In this document: positions 10,390 to 22,560 of the stretch, piece by piece
How positions within the stretch are numbered: position 1 is the first letter of the stretch
Layout of the letters: the number at the start of each line of letters is the position of its first letter
Notes under the pieces: model-generated
The model's database searches: none
What the model saw: the letters and a program-made list of their open reading frames with translations, nothing else
Told to the model about the DNA's origin: nothing
NCBI GenBank assembly: GCA_011009095.1
Contig: VTPC01090691.1
Span: 11,499 to 75,498 of the forward strand
Source: Ignelater luminosus
Lineage: Eukaryota; Arthropoda; Insecta; Coleoptera; Elateridae
DNA length: 64,000 bases
Direction of reading: 5' to 3'
Program-made: the position numbers and the translations under genes

Positions 10390-13300
10390 ACCTATTTGGA
10401 ATGCTTTTAACGACAAATTATTGTAATCAAATTTCTCGTAAATAACCAACAAAGTCTTACTCTCTTTATTACCCAAAATCCACATTTGTGAAAGGTCACG
10501 CTTCATGAGAAAGCGAGTGGATCTTGAAAACGTTAAGGTAATGCTCAGGTCTGCATGCTTGCACAGAAAAACCAACTTTACGAACTTTCAAGAAATCGAT
10601 TAAGTATAAGTATAATTTTACATTGATGACCTTGCTAATAGCATAATTTGAAAATATAATTATCCTTGATAAACAAGATGTTTCTTTGTATTTTTTCACA
10701 TAGTGCACTAACAGAGTGGTTTTATCATTATATTGACGTGTCACAAATTTGCAACTTATGACTGATTGATAAATCTTCTAATTGCTGTTAGGTAATTAAC
10801 ATTCTTCTCACAGGATCTAATTCTATATTGTAATTAATTAATGGTTGTAATCTTGAGAAAATTAAATACCTTAATAAATTACAGCGCCGTATAAGGAAAG
10901 GCAAGCATATACGCGGTAGTAATGTTGGTAAAACAGTTCCCCCAAATTACAAGAGGTACAACAAAAATAATTAGACCGTTGAAGTAAACAAATTTACTTT
11001 TAAAGCTTGCCACTTAATTATTTACAATGATAACATTATATTATTGTAAGAGATACATACGATATAAAATTAATTCCAAGACAAGTTGTAAATCATTTAA
11101 TTGTCTATAATATATTCAAACATCACTCAAATGTTAGACGTATAAATGATTTATACGGAAAAGTCACAGATTACATAATGCTTATATGTCAATTAATAAT
11201 AGTATATACTATCATTCTATGTAAGTTATTATAAGAATTCAGCCATTAGACAGAGAAAAGAAAAAACCCAACAACAACAATAACGAAATGAGGTCTTTGA
11301 AACCATAAATAAATATTAATTCTCGATGCAAATTAGTGACAAGAATTATTGTATTTCATTTTAAACATAGTCGTCATTTACATAAATGCTTAATTAAAAC
11401 GCGAATTGAAAACGCACTAATAGAAAACTGTTTATTAATAATAACGATATCAAAACTGTATTCATCCTGTTTTAACAAGGCTTTTATTTGATAAATAAAA
11501 TAAGAGAAAAGAAAAAAGAAGAAGGAGAAGGGACAAAATTAATTTACTGCTACTCGTTAGACTTGACAAAAATTTAATTATGCCTATACGCATTTAAATT
11601 TCTTGTTTTAAATTAGCAGTAAAATTCTTTTTAAAAAAGATGTTTCGTTAAAGATAATATAGTCAAAAACAAATTATAACCATTATAGCTGAGAAATGAT
11701 GTAAAAACGCCCACTTGGGAGATTTTTATTTTAACTACTGTTTTTATATTATAGTATTTTTTAATTTTTAAACGATGAAATATTAATTAGAAAAAATTAA
11801 CTGCCTAAACTGTTTGTGATAATAAAACAACAGTTTTGAATTGGTAATTCTTTAATGCTAGTTCAAAGAACATTGGAAAAAAATTGCATTAAGCTGTTTA
11901 TGATCTATCCTTTTTAGGTTGACTTAGCTTCTGGTTATGCAGGAATATATATTGTTATCATTATTTATCACAACATAATATCTAAAGCTATATAATTTTT
12001 AGTGCGAAATAACTTTTTATTAGAATCTCTACTTCTTTATCTACTAACTAGTTTTGTTAGCAACACCAGTGTTCATCTATCAAGATAGATTCACTTTTTC
12101 TTCCCTCACTTTATTAAATAGTTGTGAATTTTAGAAAATTTCTGCATTACCCGATGAAGACTGACCTATGAAATTTATAAACTCTCTTTGTAATTACATA
12201 TCGAATCAGCATAGTCATGATTAATTTTATAAGAGACATGTCTACAGGTTTGTACATGATTTACACAGCACAGCAATAAATCTTTAAAGTAAATCTTACC
12301 AGCAAATTTCTCAAAAGTAGATTTATAACTTTGGCAAGACTTTCTAATCAGCATCCTCTAAAATTATTATTATTCTTTTAAGCTCTTTGGAGTTTTTCCA
12401 TGACAATGGTTGTTACTTGTCGATTTTTCCGAATTTTTTAATTTTGAGTCGTCTGAACGCTGCTTTAGTCGAATAAATGCAAATTTATTTTATGCGTTCT
12501 TTATTGCGTCATATTATAATTTGGACTGCTTTCAGTCAAGAAGGATATTATTGTCAGACATTCTGCGATGCAGATGTACTGCCAGTTTGGTGAAGTTTAA
12601 GTGGTAATTAAAGTTTATACGCATTATTGCTGATTATTGCGGCTATAAACATCTAGTAGAGGTGGATTTTCAACAGAGTTTCAGTCTGCTATTTATTTTT
12701 GGATCCATTAACATCTCGGTAAGAATTTTCTTTAAAAAAAAATAATAAAATAAAATACCCTTGTTTGATCACTGCTAATGTTGGTGGAATATTTAATATC
12801 GATAAGCCAGAAGAACGATTATCTAGACCTTACAGAAATCGCAATTAATGGTATCCGGTTCTCGATTATTGCGTCAACGTTAGAAGATTACAGTGTCCTA
12901 TCAAAAGTCAGAAATTTCCTATTTCTGTCATGGTTACTGGTTGGTTATCTTTAATTTCCTTATCATTTCTATTATTTATTTATTTCTAAGTATTATTTAA
13001 GTCTCCGTTCAAGATAAATAAAGCATAACATGAGTTATTAATTTCCTCTAGAAAAATTATAAAGTAATGACTTTCCTTAAAAATTTGAAAACTTGCAGAG
13101 TTATATTTCTTTATCTAAAAGTCAACTTTAGATACTTGTGGTGTGTGCAATAGTATTATGGCGCGCGCTATTGAAAGCCCTTGCAAGCATTTAATCCTCA
13201 ACCTCCTTCCGTTTAGTAAATATAATTAAGAATCTACTTTGTTTAATTTTCTTATTTCTTTTTTCTAATTCAGTTTAGGTAGCAAAGTTTTGTTCTGATA

Positions 13301-13480
13301 AACTTTGAAATTTTCTTTTATTAATTGCCCTATAATAGAATTATATTAAAAACTTTCATTTTTTTTTATTTCTTTCGACATTTACTCTATAATTACTTGC
13401 ATCGGATTTTCTTGTAATTTACCCGCAGGGGTAAGTTAACGTTAGTAGTCACTGTCACTGTTGTCATCATGAGTCTCTCG
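10390..13480. other. AT-rich non-coding stretch
   Basis: Apart from a few short chance frames nothing recognisable was found on either strand. There is no sign of the missing gypsy gag or 5' LTR here. Confidence 0.55.
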
Positions 13481-13499
13481 TCTTTGTTCATAACAGTTT

Positions 13500-14890
13500 T
13501 TCACTTAAGCACTTACACTTTCACTATGTTTACTTTCCGCGTACAAACTTTCTCCACTTTTTCTCCCTCGTTTCTTCTTTTCTGGTACTCTAGCTTTCCA
13601 TACTTTCTTGACTATTCTGTTGTTGTTCATTCGAATCATATGTCCCAACCATCTTAGCTGTGCTTTTACCACTCTTTCAAGAACTGCTTCTGCTTTTAAT
13701 TCTTCCCTCACATTGTCATTCCTCACTCTGTCTAATCTTGTTATTCCTAATATTGCTCGTAGGTACTTCATTTCCATGGTCTGCACTTTACTTGCCTGCT
13801 TGTTTGTAAAGTTTCAGCTTTCACACCCGAACGTCAGAATTGGCACAAAAACCGTTTTGTAGACACTCATTTTTGTCTTCCCAGATAGTTCTTTCTTCCT
13901 TGCACATATATTTCTAACTGAATGATACATCCCTGCTGCCTTTTCAATTCTAGCTGTAATTTCTGCTTCTTGACTTCCTCTATTATTTATTTGTACTCCT
14001 AGGTATTTAAATGTATTGACCAGCTCTAGTTTGATGCCATTTAACTCTATGTTGACTCCCATGTGATCTGTCCCTGTCACTATAGTTTTTGTTTTATTTC
14101 CATTTATCTTCAAGTTCCTCTTTTGGAATGTCTCATTCCATATCTGTAAATTTTTCCTTAAGTTGTTTTCCGCATTGGCAAATATTACAATATCGTCGGC
14201 AAATGCACAGACTTCTATCCATTCTGGTACTAAGTTCCTGTGTCCTATATATAACTTGCTTGTACTTATTTTGGTTTCTTTTATAACATCGTCCATGCCA
14301 ACGTTGAACAAGACTGGGCTTAGGACTCCGCCTTGTCTTAGGCCTTTCTTTACTGAAAATTCTTCCGATTGTCGGTTGTCTATTACGTAATTTCTGGTAT
14401 TTTTATACAAACTCATTACTGCCATTCTTAGTTTATTACTTACATTCCTTCTCACTAGAGTTTCCTTGAATATGTTCCTCTTTATCATATCAAATGCCTT
14501 ATCTAGGTCCATAAAGGCCATGGAAATTTTTCTACTTGATCTCTCTGCTCCTTCTATTATTTGTTTGATGGTAAATATGTGGTCTTGAATACCACTGCCT
14601 TTTCGTAATCTACTTTGGGGTTCTTCTATCTGTGCCTCAATCTCTTTCTTCGACCTCCCTTCTAAAATTCTCTCATACACTTTAGCCACTCCTGTAATTT
14701 TTGTAATCTGTCTTATCCCCATTTTTATATACTGGTATCAAGATGCCAATTTTCCAGTTCTTTAGTACTTCCCTTCTGTCCCATGGTTTGTTAAAAATCT
14801 CAGTAATCAGTTTTAGTCTCTTTACCCCTGAGTTTTTTTAGCATTTCTGTCGTAATTTGATCATGACCGGCTGATTTTCCTTTCTTTGAC
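13500..14890 (-). mobile_element. 5'-truncated LINE (LINE B)
   Basis: The minus strand carries the RT and C-terminal tail of a LINE, truncated at its 5' side near 14890, within the segment just before the RT (GHDQITTEMLKKL). The tail reads LRWLGHMIRMNNNRIVKKVW and then basic sequence. No endonuclease is present, as expected for incomplete reverse transcription. It is by far the least decayed LINE in the window. Confidence 0.85.
13505..14722 (-). pseudogene. LINE B reverse transcriptase, one stop
   Basis: A 302-codon open frame (13814-14722) continues in the same frame through a single TGA at 13814-13816 into a further open stretch down to 13505. The TGA stands where homologous LINEs have Trp after GCES (TGG to TGA). 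Motifs by residue from Met 14722: KGSGIQDHIF about 41-50, MDLDKAFD 71-78 with the first catalytic Asp, GLRQGGVLSPVLFN about 127-140, intact FADD 174-177, then LKINGNKTK. The catalytic residues are all present. The upstream part (14730-14890) is shifted relative to this frame. The protein would prime on target DNA and copy LINE RNA. Confidence 0.85.
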
Positions 14891-14999
14891 ATATTTAATA
14901 GCACTGTTATATGATATAATTAAACTGGAATTGTGAATTATTGATTTGTATTAGGAGCTCTTGCGCCTTTCAAATAAATTTGCGCAATATTCCTAGCGT

Positions 15000-15900
15000 T
15001 TGTGTCTTTTGGACTGTTATCTTTTTCAGGCAGTGCAGACTTGGGTTTTTAGGATTCCCCGACCTCGTCGGCGGGCTACCAGGCCTTCCAAAAGCGGAAT
15101 TAGCGTAACAGGTTTTCTGGCACCCAACGTGAGGCCATTTTATATTTTACTCGGTGATCCTGCTTTGATATTGTCCATCGGATTTCTACACATCTCATCA
15201 CTTCAGAAGTCTTTTTTTACGTTTAACTCTCATTTTCTTTCAGCAAAATGAACGTGGATCGTTTGTTAGGAGACAAGATTACTTACGAACTCTTGATTAG
15301 GGGTATGAGTGGTTCTGGAACAGTTTCAGAAAAGCGCAGTGTCTTTCGAAGAATGCTGAGACAAAAAAAATAAGGCTTCTCTTTGGGTGTTCTTCAAATT
15401 AAAGCTAGAAATGTTAACTCACCATATAATTTCAGTTTCGAAAAAAGGTTTCAGAAGTACCAAAGCTATTTAAGGCCGAGGTGAAGTCTTCTTATATAAG
15501 CGCTTTCGAAAAATTAAGTCAAAAATTGGATCAGTCTGATTGGCCCGCTCGGGTTATTGATTTTTTTAAAGAACCTTACATCATGGATCCCGATAAGGCT
15601 AGCTTGATTGACTTGCCTATTGATAATTGAGTTGCAACCTGTGGCCGGATATTCTAACATAGAACCTTCTACAAATCAGGATTTACATAATGAACCTTCT
15701 AGTTCTAAACAATTTGTGGGCTCAGGAGACCGTCCGTAAACCATTCCTCTTGCTTGACGAAGTACTACGACTGATGCTTCATCAATATTTCCCGATGCTA
15801 TACCCACAGTTACCTTTAGGGATACGGTTTTTATACATCCAATGTTCCTTTTGGAGGGTTGAAAGAGAACCCTGTAGCTATCAATAAATAGAGGTTGTTT
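15000..15900 (+). mobile_element. LTR end, PBS-like site and gag fragment
   Basis: A GC-richer block at about 15000-15110 with an AATAAA at about 14979-14984 is followed by TGGCACCCAACGTGAGG at 15119-15135, which looks like a tRNA primer-binding site of an LTR retroelement. About 110 bases further an ATG opens a gag-like frame. The layout is LTR 3' end, PBS, leader, gag. No pol follows: sequence after 15900 is not recognisable. The LTR's 5' boundary was not found. Confidence 0.5.
15248..15640 (+). pseudogene. gag: gag-like fragment of LTR retroelement
   Basis: From the ATG at 15248 the frame reads MNVDRLLGDKITYELLIRG, then EKRSVFRRMLRQ, and stops at 15371-15373 after 41 codons. Homologous sequence continues in other frames (phrases NSPYNFSF, SYISAFEKLSQKLD, DPDKASLIDL) to about 15640. 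This resembles the N-terminal region of gag-like proteins of insect Ty3/gypsy elements, which start with an xRLLxDELxYELxxRG pattern. A run of A bases at the first stop suggests slippage. Family placement is from memory of the pattern only. Confidence 0.5.
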
Positions 15901-18000
15901 TATGGTGGTGAAGGTAGTTTTCCTAGCTTTCTAAAGCGAGTGTAGGAATTGAGAGACTTGTGGTATTTCTAAATTGCATTTGTTGGCAGCAGCCACAGCA
16001 CTTGAATAAAACTTTTAAAGGAAGTCAGTTATATTAAAGTTAAAGCTATTTTAAACAAGTGTTTACCTTGAATGATGTGGTAGTCATCCAAAAGCAATTG
16101 CAAAAAGTCTATAAGGGTCTTTTGGATTTCAGTAGTTCGATAATAAGTTTATAATATTTTAACCCCGTTGCTATAGAGTATACAGCAAGCCGACAACTTT
16201 CAGATTATTTACGGAATATTTAGTTTGATGAGAATATATGCCTTTGGCCCTTTCATCTTTTTGAAAATCTAATATCTTGCATCAACGGAACAGCCTACTA
16301 TACTAGATGTTTAATTCTCATTTAAAAGAATTAAATTCATGTTGTTCTCTTTTTTCTGTGTTCGACTTTTTTCCACTTTTTTAGAATTTGGCAACGACCC
16401 AATATTTATCTTTTATTTTATAATAAATTGGAAAAAATCGTAAAATCTGCAATTGAGTAATTTTTTGAAGCTCAATAAGCATTGAAACAAAATTCGTGTT
16501 CTTGTATTTTTGCCTACCTGCCACCCATCAGTCCACATTATAATCAGATAAGCCAAGTTGACGATTCGTCATAACACACTAGACAAGAAGATCGGAATTT
16601 AGTTTTTATACTTCCTCTGCGACCTGAAGGTGATTTATTGATTTCTGGTATAATTAGTGAGGCTAAGCTGTAATTGGTTTTGTAAGTATATCTTGAATTG
16701 AGCTAATGAAACTTGAGTGGTTTATTCCTTATACAGGGTTGTTCTAATATAAAAGATCAAACTGTATATTTGTATATTATTTGTTGCTTGTGGTTGATTC
16801 TTTCCAATATATTATTATTTCTACTGATGGCAAGTCTATTCCTTTTTTCATCGTAATTCAAGCTCGTAAAAACTGTCCAGTTAAAAGGCTACTCCGAGCT
16901 ATAGTTTGTATCTTAGCTTATCGAACACCAAGGAAACCTTAAAGGCGTCATTTGATTTTAAACATCAGTTGAAATAAATGAAGATATTTAGAAAATTATA
17001 CCCAATTATTTTTGTTTAGCCAAATTCGTAGAATGGACCACTCTGAGTCGAGATCTCTGGTTGGAACTTTGTTTGAACATTACCTCATAGAGTTAAAACG
17101 TGAACATGCCTCTCTGTTTCGACAAAATGGCAAATACAGCCAGGTTTTAGATGAACTATCTTGCAACTGCTAGGGATACTTAAAATGTATTTATTTATTT
17201 AATAACTGCCTGAGATATTTCGAAAAATGAAAATTTGTTCGGGGCAAACCGTGACAAGTTATTTGACTAAATCTCTTCCACAAGAACCTTTAGAGAATTT
17301 AGCAAGAAAAAGTGAACCCCAATTTTTAAGAAAAAATTATGGAACATAGGATACTTTATTCTATATCATGTTGATAAATACGAGAAACAGGATACCCGCG
17401 AACGTCGCCATGAATCATTGAAATATTTAGGCTACTTTTGCTAATGCATATCTTTTTAGACTAAAAGGTACTGGTCAACAATATTTTGCCATAAGCGCAA
17501 GACAAAAAGCCCTCTTTCACAACGGTAAGGTATGAAGAGAAAACTCTGGAAAGATATACATAGTGTTTACTTTAAATATGTCAAAGATCTAGAAGGTAAT
17601 AGAACATTAAGAAATAAGTGTACTTTGCTATAAACTTATATCCGAAAACGCTTAGTTTCCGAGATACAGAGTGTTAAAGTTTCACAAGAAAATTCTTTTG
17701 ATTTTACTATTAATCTTTGTTGAGAAATGCGATGCTGATAATCGCATCGTGGTTTTAAGATGACGTATGACCTTACCATGAACCGTTGAACTTGATAGAC
17801 TTGAAATTGAGTTTAAATTTCAGAAACTTCAGAATGAGTTCATTTTTTATTGGGGTAACACAGCTTTTGAAGAAGAGTAATTATCTCTTCCTAAATCTGT
17901 GCTCATGGTAAGCAGATCAATTCTAAAATATTACAAAAAGAGAGACCCTCTGGATTAATACCCATGCAGAAACTTTTAACTAAATAGCTCACGTTAGAGG
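15900..18000. other. No recognisable gene
   Basis: No protein homology was recognised. A short frame at 17033-17173 (MDHSESRSLVGTLFEHYLIE...) is not attributable to any family. The part at 17620-17850 resembles 39190-39410 and is listed separately as a dispersed repeat. Confidence 0.45.
17620..17850 (+). repeat. Dispersed repeat, copy 1
   Basis: This stretch shares the word GTTTCCGAGATA and following order (AAAGTTTCA, a TTTTGATTTT run, a GAGGAAT/GAGAAAT-CGCA-like word, then a TGGAAATT/TTGAAATT-to-TTTAAA block) with 39190-39410. The two are diverged copies of one repeat of unknown type. Edges are approximate. Confidence 0.4.
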
Positions 18001-18007
18001 GCTGCAG

Positions 18008-18352
18008 GGGCCGAGTTTTCTAGTCGGGCCTTTACGCGACCCGGGTCGAAGCTCGGCCTCAGTTTAAACACCTTTGGGCCCCTCGAGCCGTTCGGTCTTG
18101 TTCGGCCTATCAAGCTGTTTGAGCCTGTTGGACCATACAAGTCTCTCTGGCCTTTTGGATTTCTCGACCCTCTGGGCTTTTCGGGTCTGTCGGGACATTC
18201 GGACCTCTCGGGCCTTTTACACTTCTCAGCACCTCGGATTGGATATCTATCAGGTCGTCAAGGCTTCTCGGGCCGTTCGTGCCGTTACCGTAACCGGTTT
18301 TTTTGGACCACATCTAGTTTGTCTCTTGTCGGGCCGGTCGTCCGGGAAATTT
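18008..18352 (-). repeat. GC-rich 9-bp repeat, collagen-like Gly-X-Y
   Basis: The block stands out by GC content from its AT-rich surroundings. On the plus strand it is built from degenerate 9-mers around TTTCGGGCC. On the minus strand these read as Gly-X-Y triplets: at 18214-18161 the frame gives GPRGPNVPTDPKSPEGRE, and after a one-base frame change it gives GQRDLYGPTGSNSLIGRT with Gly (or a one-base variant of a Gly codon, such as GAC, GTC, AGC or AGA) at almost every third position to about 18070. Prolines (CCG) dominate the X position. It could be the remnant of a collagen-like gene exon or a minisatellite that happens to have this phase. Confidence 0.5.
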
Positions 18353-18359
18353 TAGCGCA

Positions 18360-19460
18360 TACAGGCTCTAGCTCATGTTGTTATGAGCATGTTGAAGAAG
18401 TTTATCGACTAAAGTAGGTACGCTTGTTTTTTGATGTTCTATCACTTCATAGATTTTATGGCTTAAAGTAAACTCCCTGCATCAGATAATATTGTGTTAT
18501 AGAGACAGAAAGAGTAGATAAATCTTTGTGAATTTCTTGGAGCAGCTAGATTTTGCAATAAGTACCTGCTCCAGTAAGAACCACGATCAGAAGATCAACG
18601 AAAAGTACTGAAATCAGAGTCAGCTTCAGGATTTAGTGCGGTCTGGAGCAACTTCAGATCTTTCCCGCCATTGCACCCTTTACCAAGTAGTATTAAAAAC
18701 TTTTCGACCTAGAAGACTAAAGTGTTAGTAAGAAAAACTTCATCGGTTTGAATAGGATTAAAGGATTCTACAAGCCGAGACGGTTTATAAAAGGATGATG
18801 ACTAAGACTAAAATGCATGTCCAATTTAGAATTAGTTTTGTCCAATTCAAAAACTATTGAAAATGTATCTAGGGTTCCTCTTCATTTTCCCTTTAAAAGT
18901 GTTGAATAAAAATAGAAGAAAAATTACCTTGAGAAAAAAAAATTGCTGTTCATACGCTTTTTGTTAAAATAACAACCACCAAATTGAAAATAAATCAATT
19001 CAAGAGCAACAAAACAGATTTCATGTTCTGGTTTTATCCATGTCTAAATGGATTTACTTCATACATATTCCATTAAAGGCAAACACATGGATTTCATCTT
19101 AAAATATTTTAAGCAGATCTCATGTGAATTGAATCGTCTTAGTTCCTGCTTCAAAACGTGCAAGAACATTGAGAAATATGCAGGAAAACGAGCAACGTCT
19201 AATTCACGTGATTTATTGGTCATCATTTACGTCTCATTGATGTTTTAAAAGACGTCAAAATGTTACAGCTCGAAAACGTCATATGAGGATGTGAATAATA
19301 CGTCTTTTTGACGTAAGACTAAAAGTGGAATGTTTGATAACCAATACAAGAAAAAACAATGTGTATTGTTTGAATTCATCATTGGCGACTCAACATGTCT
19401 AGTTGATCATATGACTACGGCATTAAACTGCTTTAGACTAAGGCAGTCCAGAGTTTAATG
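18360..19460. other. No recognisable gene
   Basis: AT-rich sequence with short chance frames only. A frame at 19048-19248 has no recognisable motif. Confidence 0.45.
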
Positions 19461-19465
19461 TAATT

Positions 19466-19808
19466 TCATCTTTTAGAAGTGAAGTGAAAGAAAGAAACAG
19501 GAAGAAACTGATTTTCTCCTGTTGCAAAAAAACTTTTTTTCTGAGCCCGTCTTCTTTTGTGGTTGTGGTGAATGGTAACGCATACTAGATGTTGGATTGC
19601 ATATCTACGTGCCCCGAGGCGAAGTCGCCTTGCTGGCTTAGCGTCTGAGACCGGCCCTGACTGGAAAAGACTATACGTGTTATCCGCAGAGGGATATGTA
19701 ATATCATCAATCATTTTTAAGAGTAGAGGTTGCCATAGAATTGCAAGAGGAGTTATTCTAATAAACGCAAAACTGAGGAGATTTAAACTTGTAACGTTTA
19801 CCACGTAA
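19466..19808. other. Unidentified block open on both strands
   Basis: A frame of 112 codons on the minus strand (19466-19804) overlaps one of 78 codons on the plus strand (19572-19808). The core at about 19600-19690 is GC-richer than the surroundings. I do not recognise either product. The minus-strand version includes RLRLGARRYAIQHL. It may be part of a repeat or an exon of an unknown transcript; no splice or promoter context decides between these. Confidence 0.25.
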
Positions 19809-19809
19809 T

Positions 19810-20500
19810 GACACTTTTAAAGAAATACATAGAAAGAATTTTTCAATCAATTTCTACTTTCAAGCTTCTGTAATATCGTTTATTTTCAATTTGAACTGTT
19901 TTTTCTCGACCAAAAAAATGCGTAGCTTGTTAACATAAGCAATCGAAAATATTCAAACAATTTTAATGAATTGTAAGGATCAAACTGTTACAAAATCAAT
20001 TGGAGAAAATTAGAAAATAGAAAAAGACCTGAAGATAGAAAGGAACAAAAAAAGTAATTCTTTCGTCTAAAAGATAATTTATATTAAAATGAAATTGACA
20101 TATTTATTTAAGATACAATCTTAATCCACTGATACGTTTTTGACACTTTATTATTTTGCACGTGTGCTTACGCCTGTAACAGCTAAAGTAATCTCATTAC
20201 AATCTCTAATAAAAAAAATAGAAATAAAAAAAGTAAAACGTACTGTTTTCAATTGTTTAACATCAGGAAGCCGATTATAAATAATCGAAGTGATTTAAAA
20301 TCAATAACAAGAGAAAAGTTTGTTTTTTCCATTTTAATTAAATTTAATGTGGGTTATCGACACCATTCTGCTGAAATTCTATACTATTTTGTTCCTTATT
20401 TAAATTTGTAAGTTGCTGTCGTATTAGAAATCGTTTAATTAATTTGTTTGAAATTTTGTTCAAGTAAGATTTTCGGATATATTATCGAACTAATGATATT
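19810..20500. other. No recognisable gene
   Basis: AT-rich, no motif recognised on either strand. Confidence 0.5.
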
Positions 20501-20900
20501 TTTCGCGCCGGTTTTAATTTTTAGCGCCGTCGTATGGACGAAAAACAGCGGGCGTTCAGCCTAACGAACGCCTGCTGCGTTTTAAACAGCTGTCGCTATG
20601 GTAACCTGCCCGGTAGACATCTTCATCAGGACGTGGCAGGAGAATTATAAATACGACGAGCATAACGCAGAGATATTGCTTGTTAACTTTTTCAGAGGCT
20701 ACTCCAAAGAATGCGCGTGTGGGAGGTTAGGATGTATGTGTTATCTTGATAGTAACATTTATGCTGTTTATATGCCTTATGCCTTTTCATCCTTTGTGTA
20801 TTGTTCGCAATAAATGATGTTTTATAAAGTGCAGATTTATCGTTAACACCGTTTCTGTTTCTCCCTGAAACTGTCTTTACAGATACAATTCTATAATAAG
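20500..20900 (+). mobile_element. Possible solo LTR
   Basis: The block is GC-richer than its flanks, has a TATA-like TTATAAATA at about 20645 and an AATAAA at about 20811, spaced as promoter and poly(A) signal of an LTR would be. It also holds the hairpin GGCGTTC-N8-GAACGCC at 20550-20571. I could not define terminal TG...CA or a target-site duplication, so it may instead be an unrelated promoter-like region. Confidence 0.3.
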
Positions 20901-22560
20901 CATTGTCTTACGATGGATACGTGGGGTATCGTAATGGAAGCTGGAGAAGAATAATAAAAAGTACGGAATAGAAGGTTAGAGATTTCAATGTTGGATGAAA
21001 CAGCAACTTTTAATAATATTTTTTTTTCTAATTAAGAAAACTTTGTTTAATAAATTAATTAATAAGATCGTATTCTTGACGTTTTTACAGATGCATATTA
21101 CTAATTAACAATACATATAAATCTTATCTCTTCTAGTTTTAATTATTAATTTTAATGTTTTATTATTCTGTTGATGATATTAGGCGCCATTTTGAATTTT
21201 CTACTACGGGCGTCTTGATCTGATTAATTAGTATTCGCTTTATGTTCATTTACATTTACAAATCTTACTTAATGCAGCAATAGCTTAGTAATTACCAACA
21301 AGTTCTGCAACAACCTGATATTATTCTTGTGTAATTTATCATTCTTGTGTATTAATATACTTTATAGAGGAGGGAAAAAAAGCTTAAGAAAAAGTTATAA
21401 ATTACATATAATTTGCACATTTAATTGTAAAATTCGATTAAATATGAAGATAATTTAGACGGCTTTAACTAAGATGAATATTTGTCATAACTTTTATTGC
21501 AATAAATAATCAAGATCTCTTGATTTAATCATTTACTACTGAATTTACAAATGCAAATAACACCACAAAATTATTTCTTGAAATTCTTTTTAAATTTAAA
21601 AATAGAATTTTATAAAGATGCATTGCATATTATGTTTGCTGACTAATATTCTTCTTACTATTGGTGTTAATGACTTCTTTATGTCATTTCCTTTGTCTTA
21701 ATGTGTCTATGATGTTAATTTATTTGCTGGTGTATCGAACATAGAGTTAAACTTGTTATTAATTTGCATATTTGCATATGCATATTGAGCTTTTTTAAAG
21801 TTTAAAGTGCATATTTTACTGATTTTCACAATAAATGTACATAATTAATGTATAAATATCATATTTATGTATTCGTAGTGAATACCATAGCTTTAAAATG
21901 GAAGCTGCCGACAAATCTTCTCGAGCTATGGACATTTCTTTGTACCCTAATAGTTATACAAAGATAGTTTGAAAAAACAGTCTAATAATTTTGCAAGGGG
22001 TGTTCGTTTAAAAATGCAAGTCTCAAATAATTGCAATCGGATCAGTACAGGCAGATTTATACATGATTTCTAAGTATTGATTTTATTTTCATATTTGTTG
22101 TTAATGAAGATCCTTACAAATGAAGTTTCTAATAGGTTTCTAAATACCAAATGCGACATAGCTTTCACACAACGCCTATTTCTGTTGAGGACACTACTTA
22201 TGTGCATATTAATTATAATAACCGCAGACGTATCAATTAAATAAATTGTAATCACCAGACTGTCCTCTTTATAATTAATATAATAGGATTTTAGTTTTGC
22301 TGACTTCCGTAAAGGTTTGTTAAATAAACACTGACTAAATAAACATTTCCACGGTTTTACAATTTATTCATAAAGAAGGAAGCAATTTCTCAACGGTCAA
22401 AACCATTGAGGAATTTTGAACCTTAATGACATGCTGCATTATTAAACACAAAGCATCAAACTAGACAATATTTTGACGTCCTATCTTGGTACTATAATTG
22501 AAACGTTTGTAAAGTGAAAATTAAAGAAAATAAATTTCAGTTATTCATGTCAAGATTTTG
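20900..22560. other. No recognisable gene
   Basis: AT-rich sequence with no recognisable coding trace. The minus-strand frame at 22070-22255 has no motif. Confidence 0.5.

Larger units (their letters stand above)
6410..10390 (-). mobile_element. Ty3/gypsy errantivirus-like element with env
   Basis: Read on the minus strand, protease, reverse transcriptase, RNase H, integrase and an env-like segment follow each other in the order expected for an insect errantivirus (gypsy-type endogenous retrovirus). Gag and the 5' LTR are not recognisable beyond about 10390, so the copy is 5'-truncated. A purine-rich tract lies at 6415-6428 just after env, where the 3' LTR should begin, but a full LTR is not visible. 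All frames carry stops or shifts. This is an old, inactive copy. Confidence 0.85.

Noticed and set aside
14089..14390. Plus-strand frames over LINE B
   Set aside because: Antisense to the well-supported LINE B RT frame.
18074..18355. 93-codon plus-strand frame in the GC-rich repeat
   Set aside because: It follows from the 9-bp repeat with few stops; the Gly-X-Y reading of the other strand is more ordered. Not taken as a gene.
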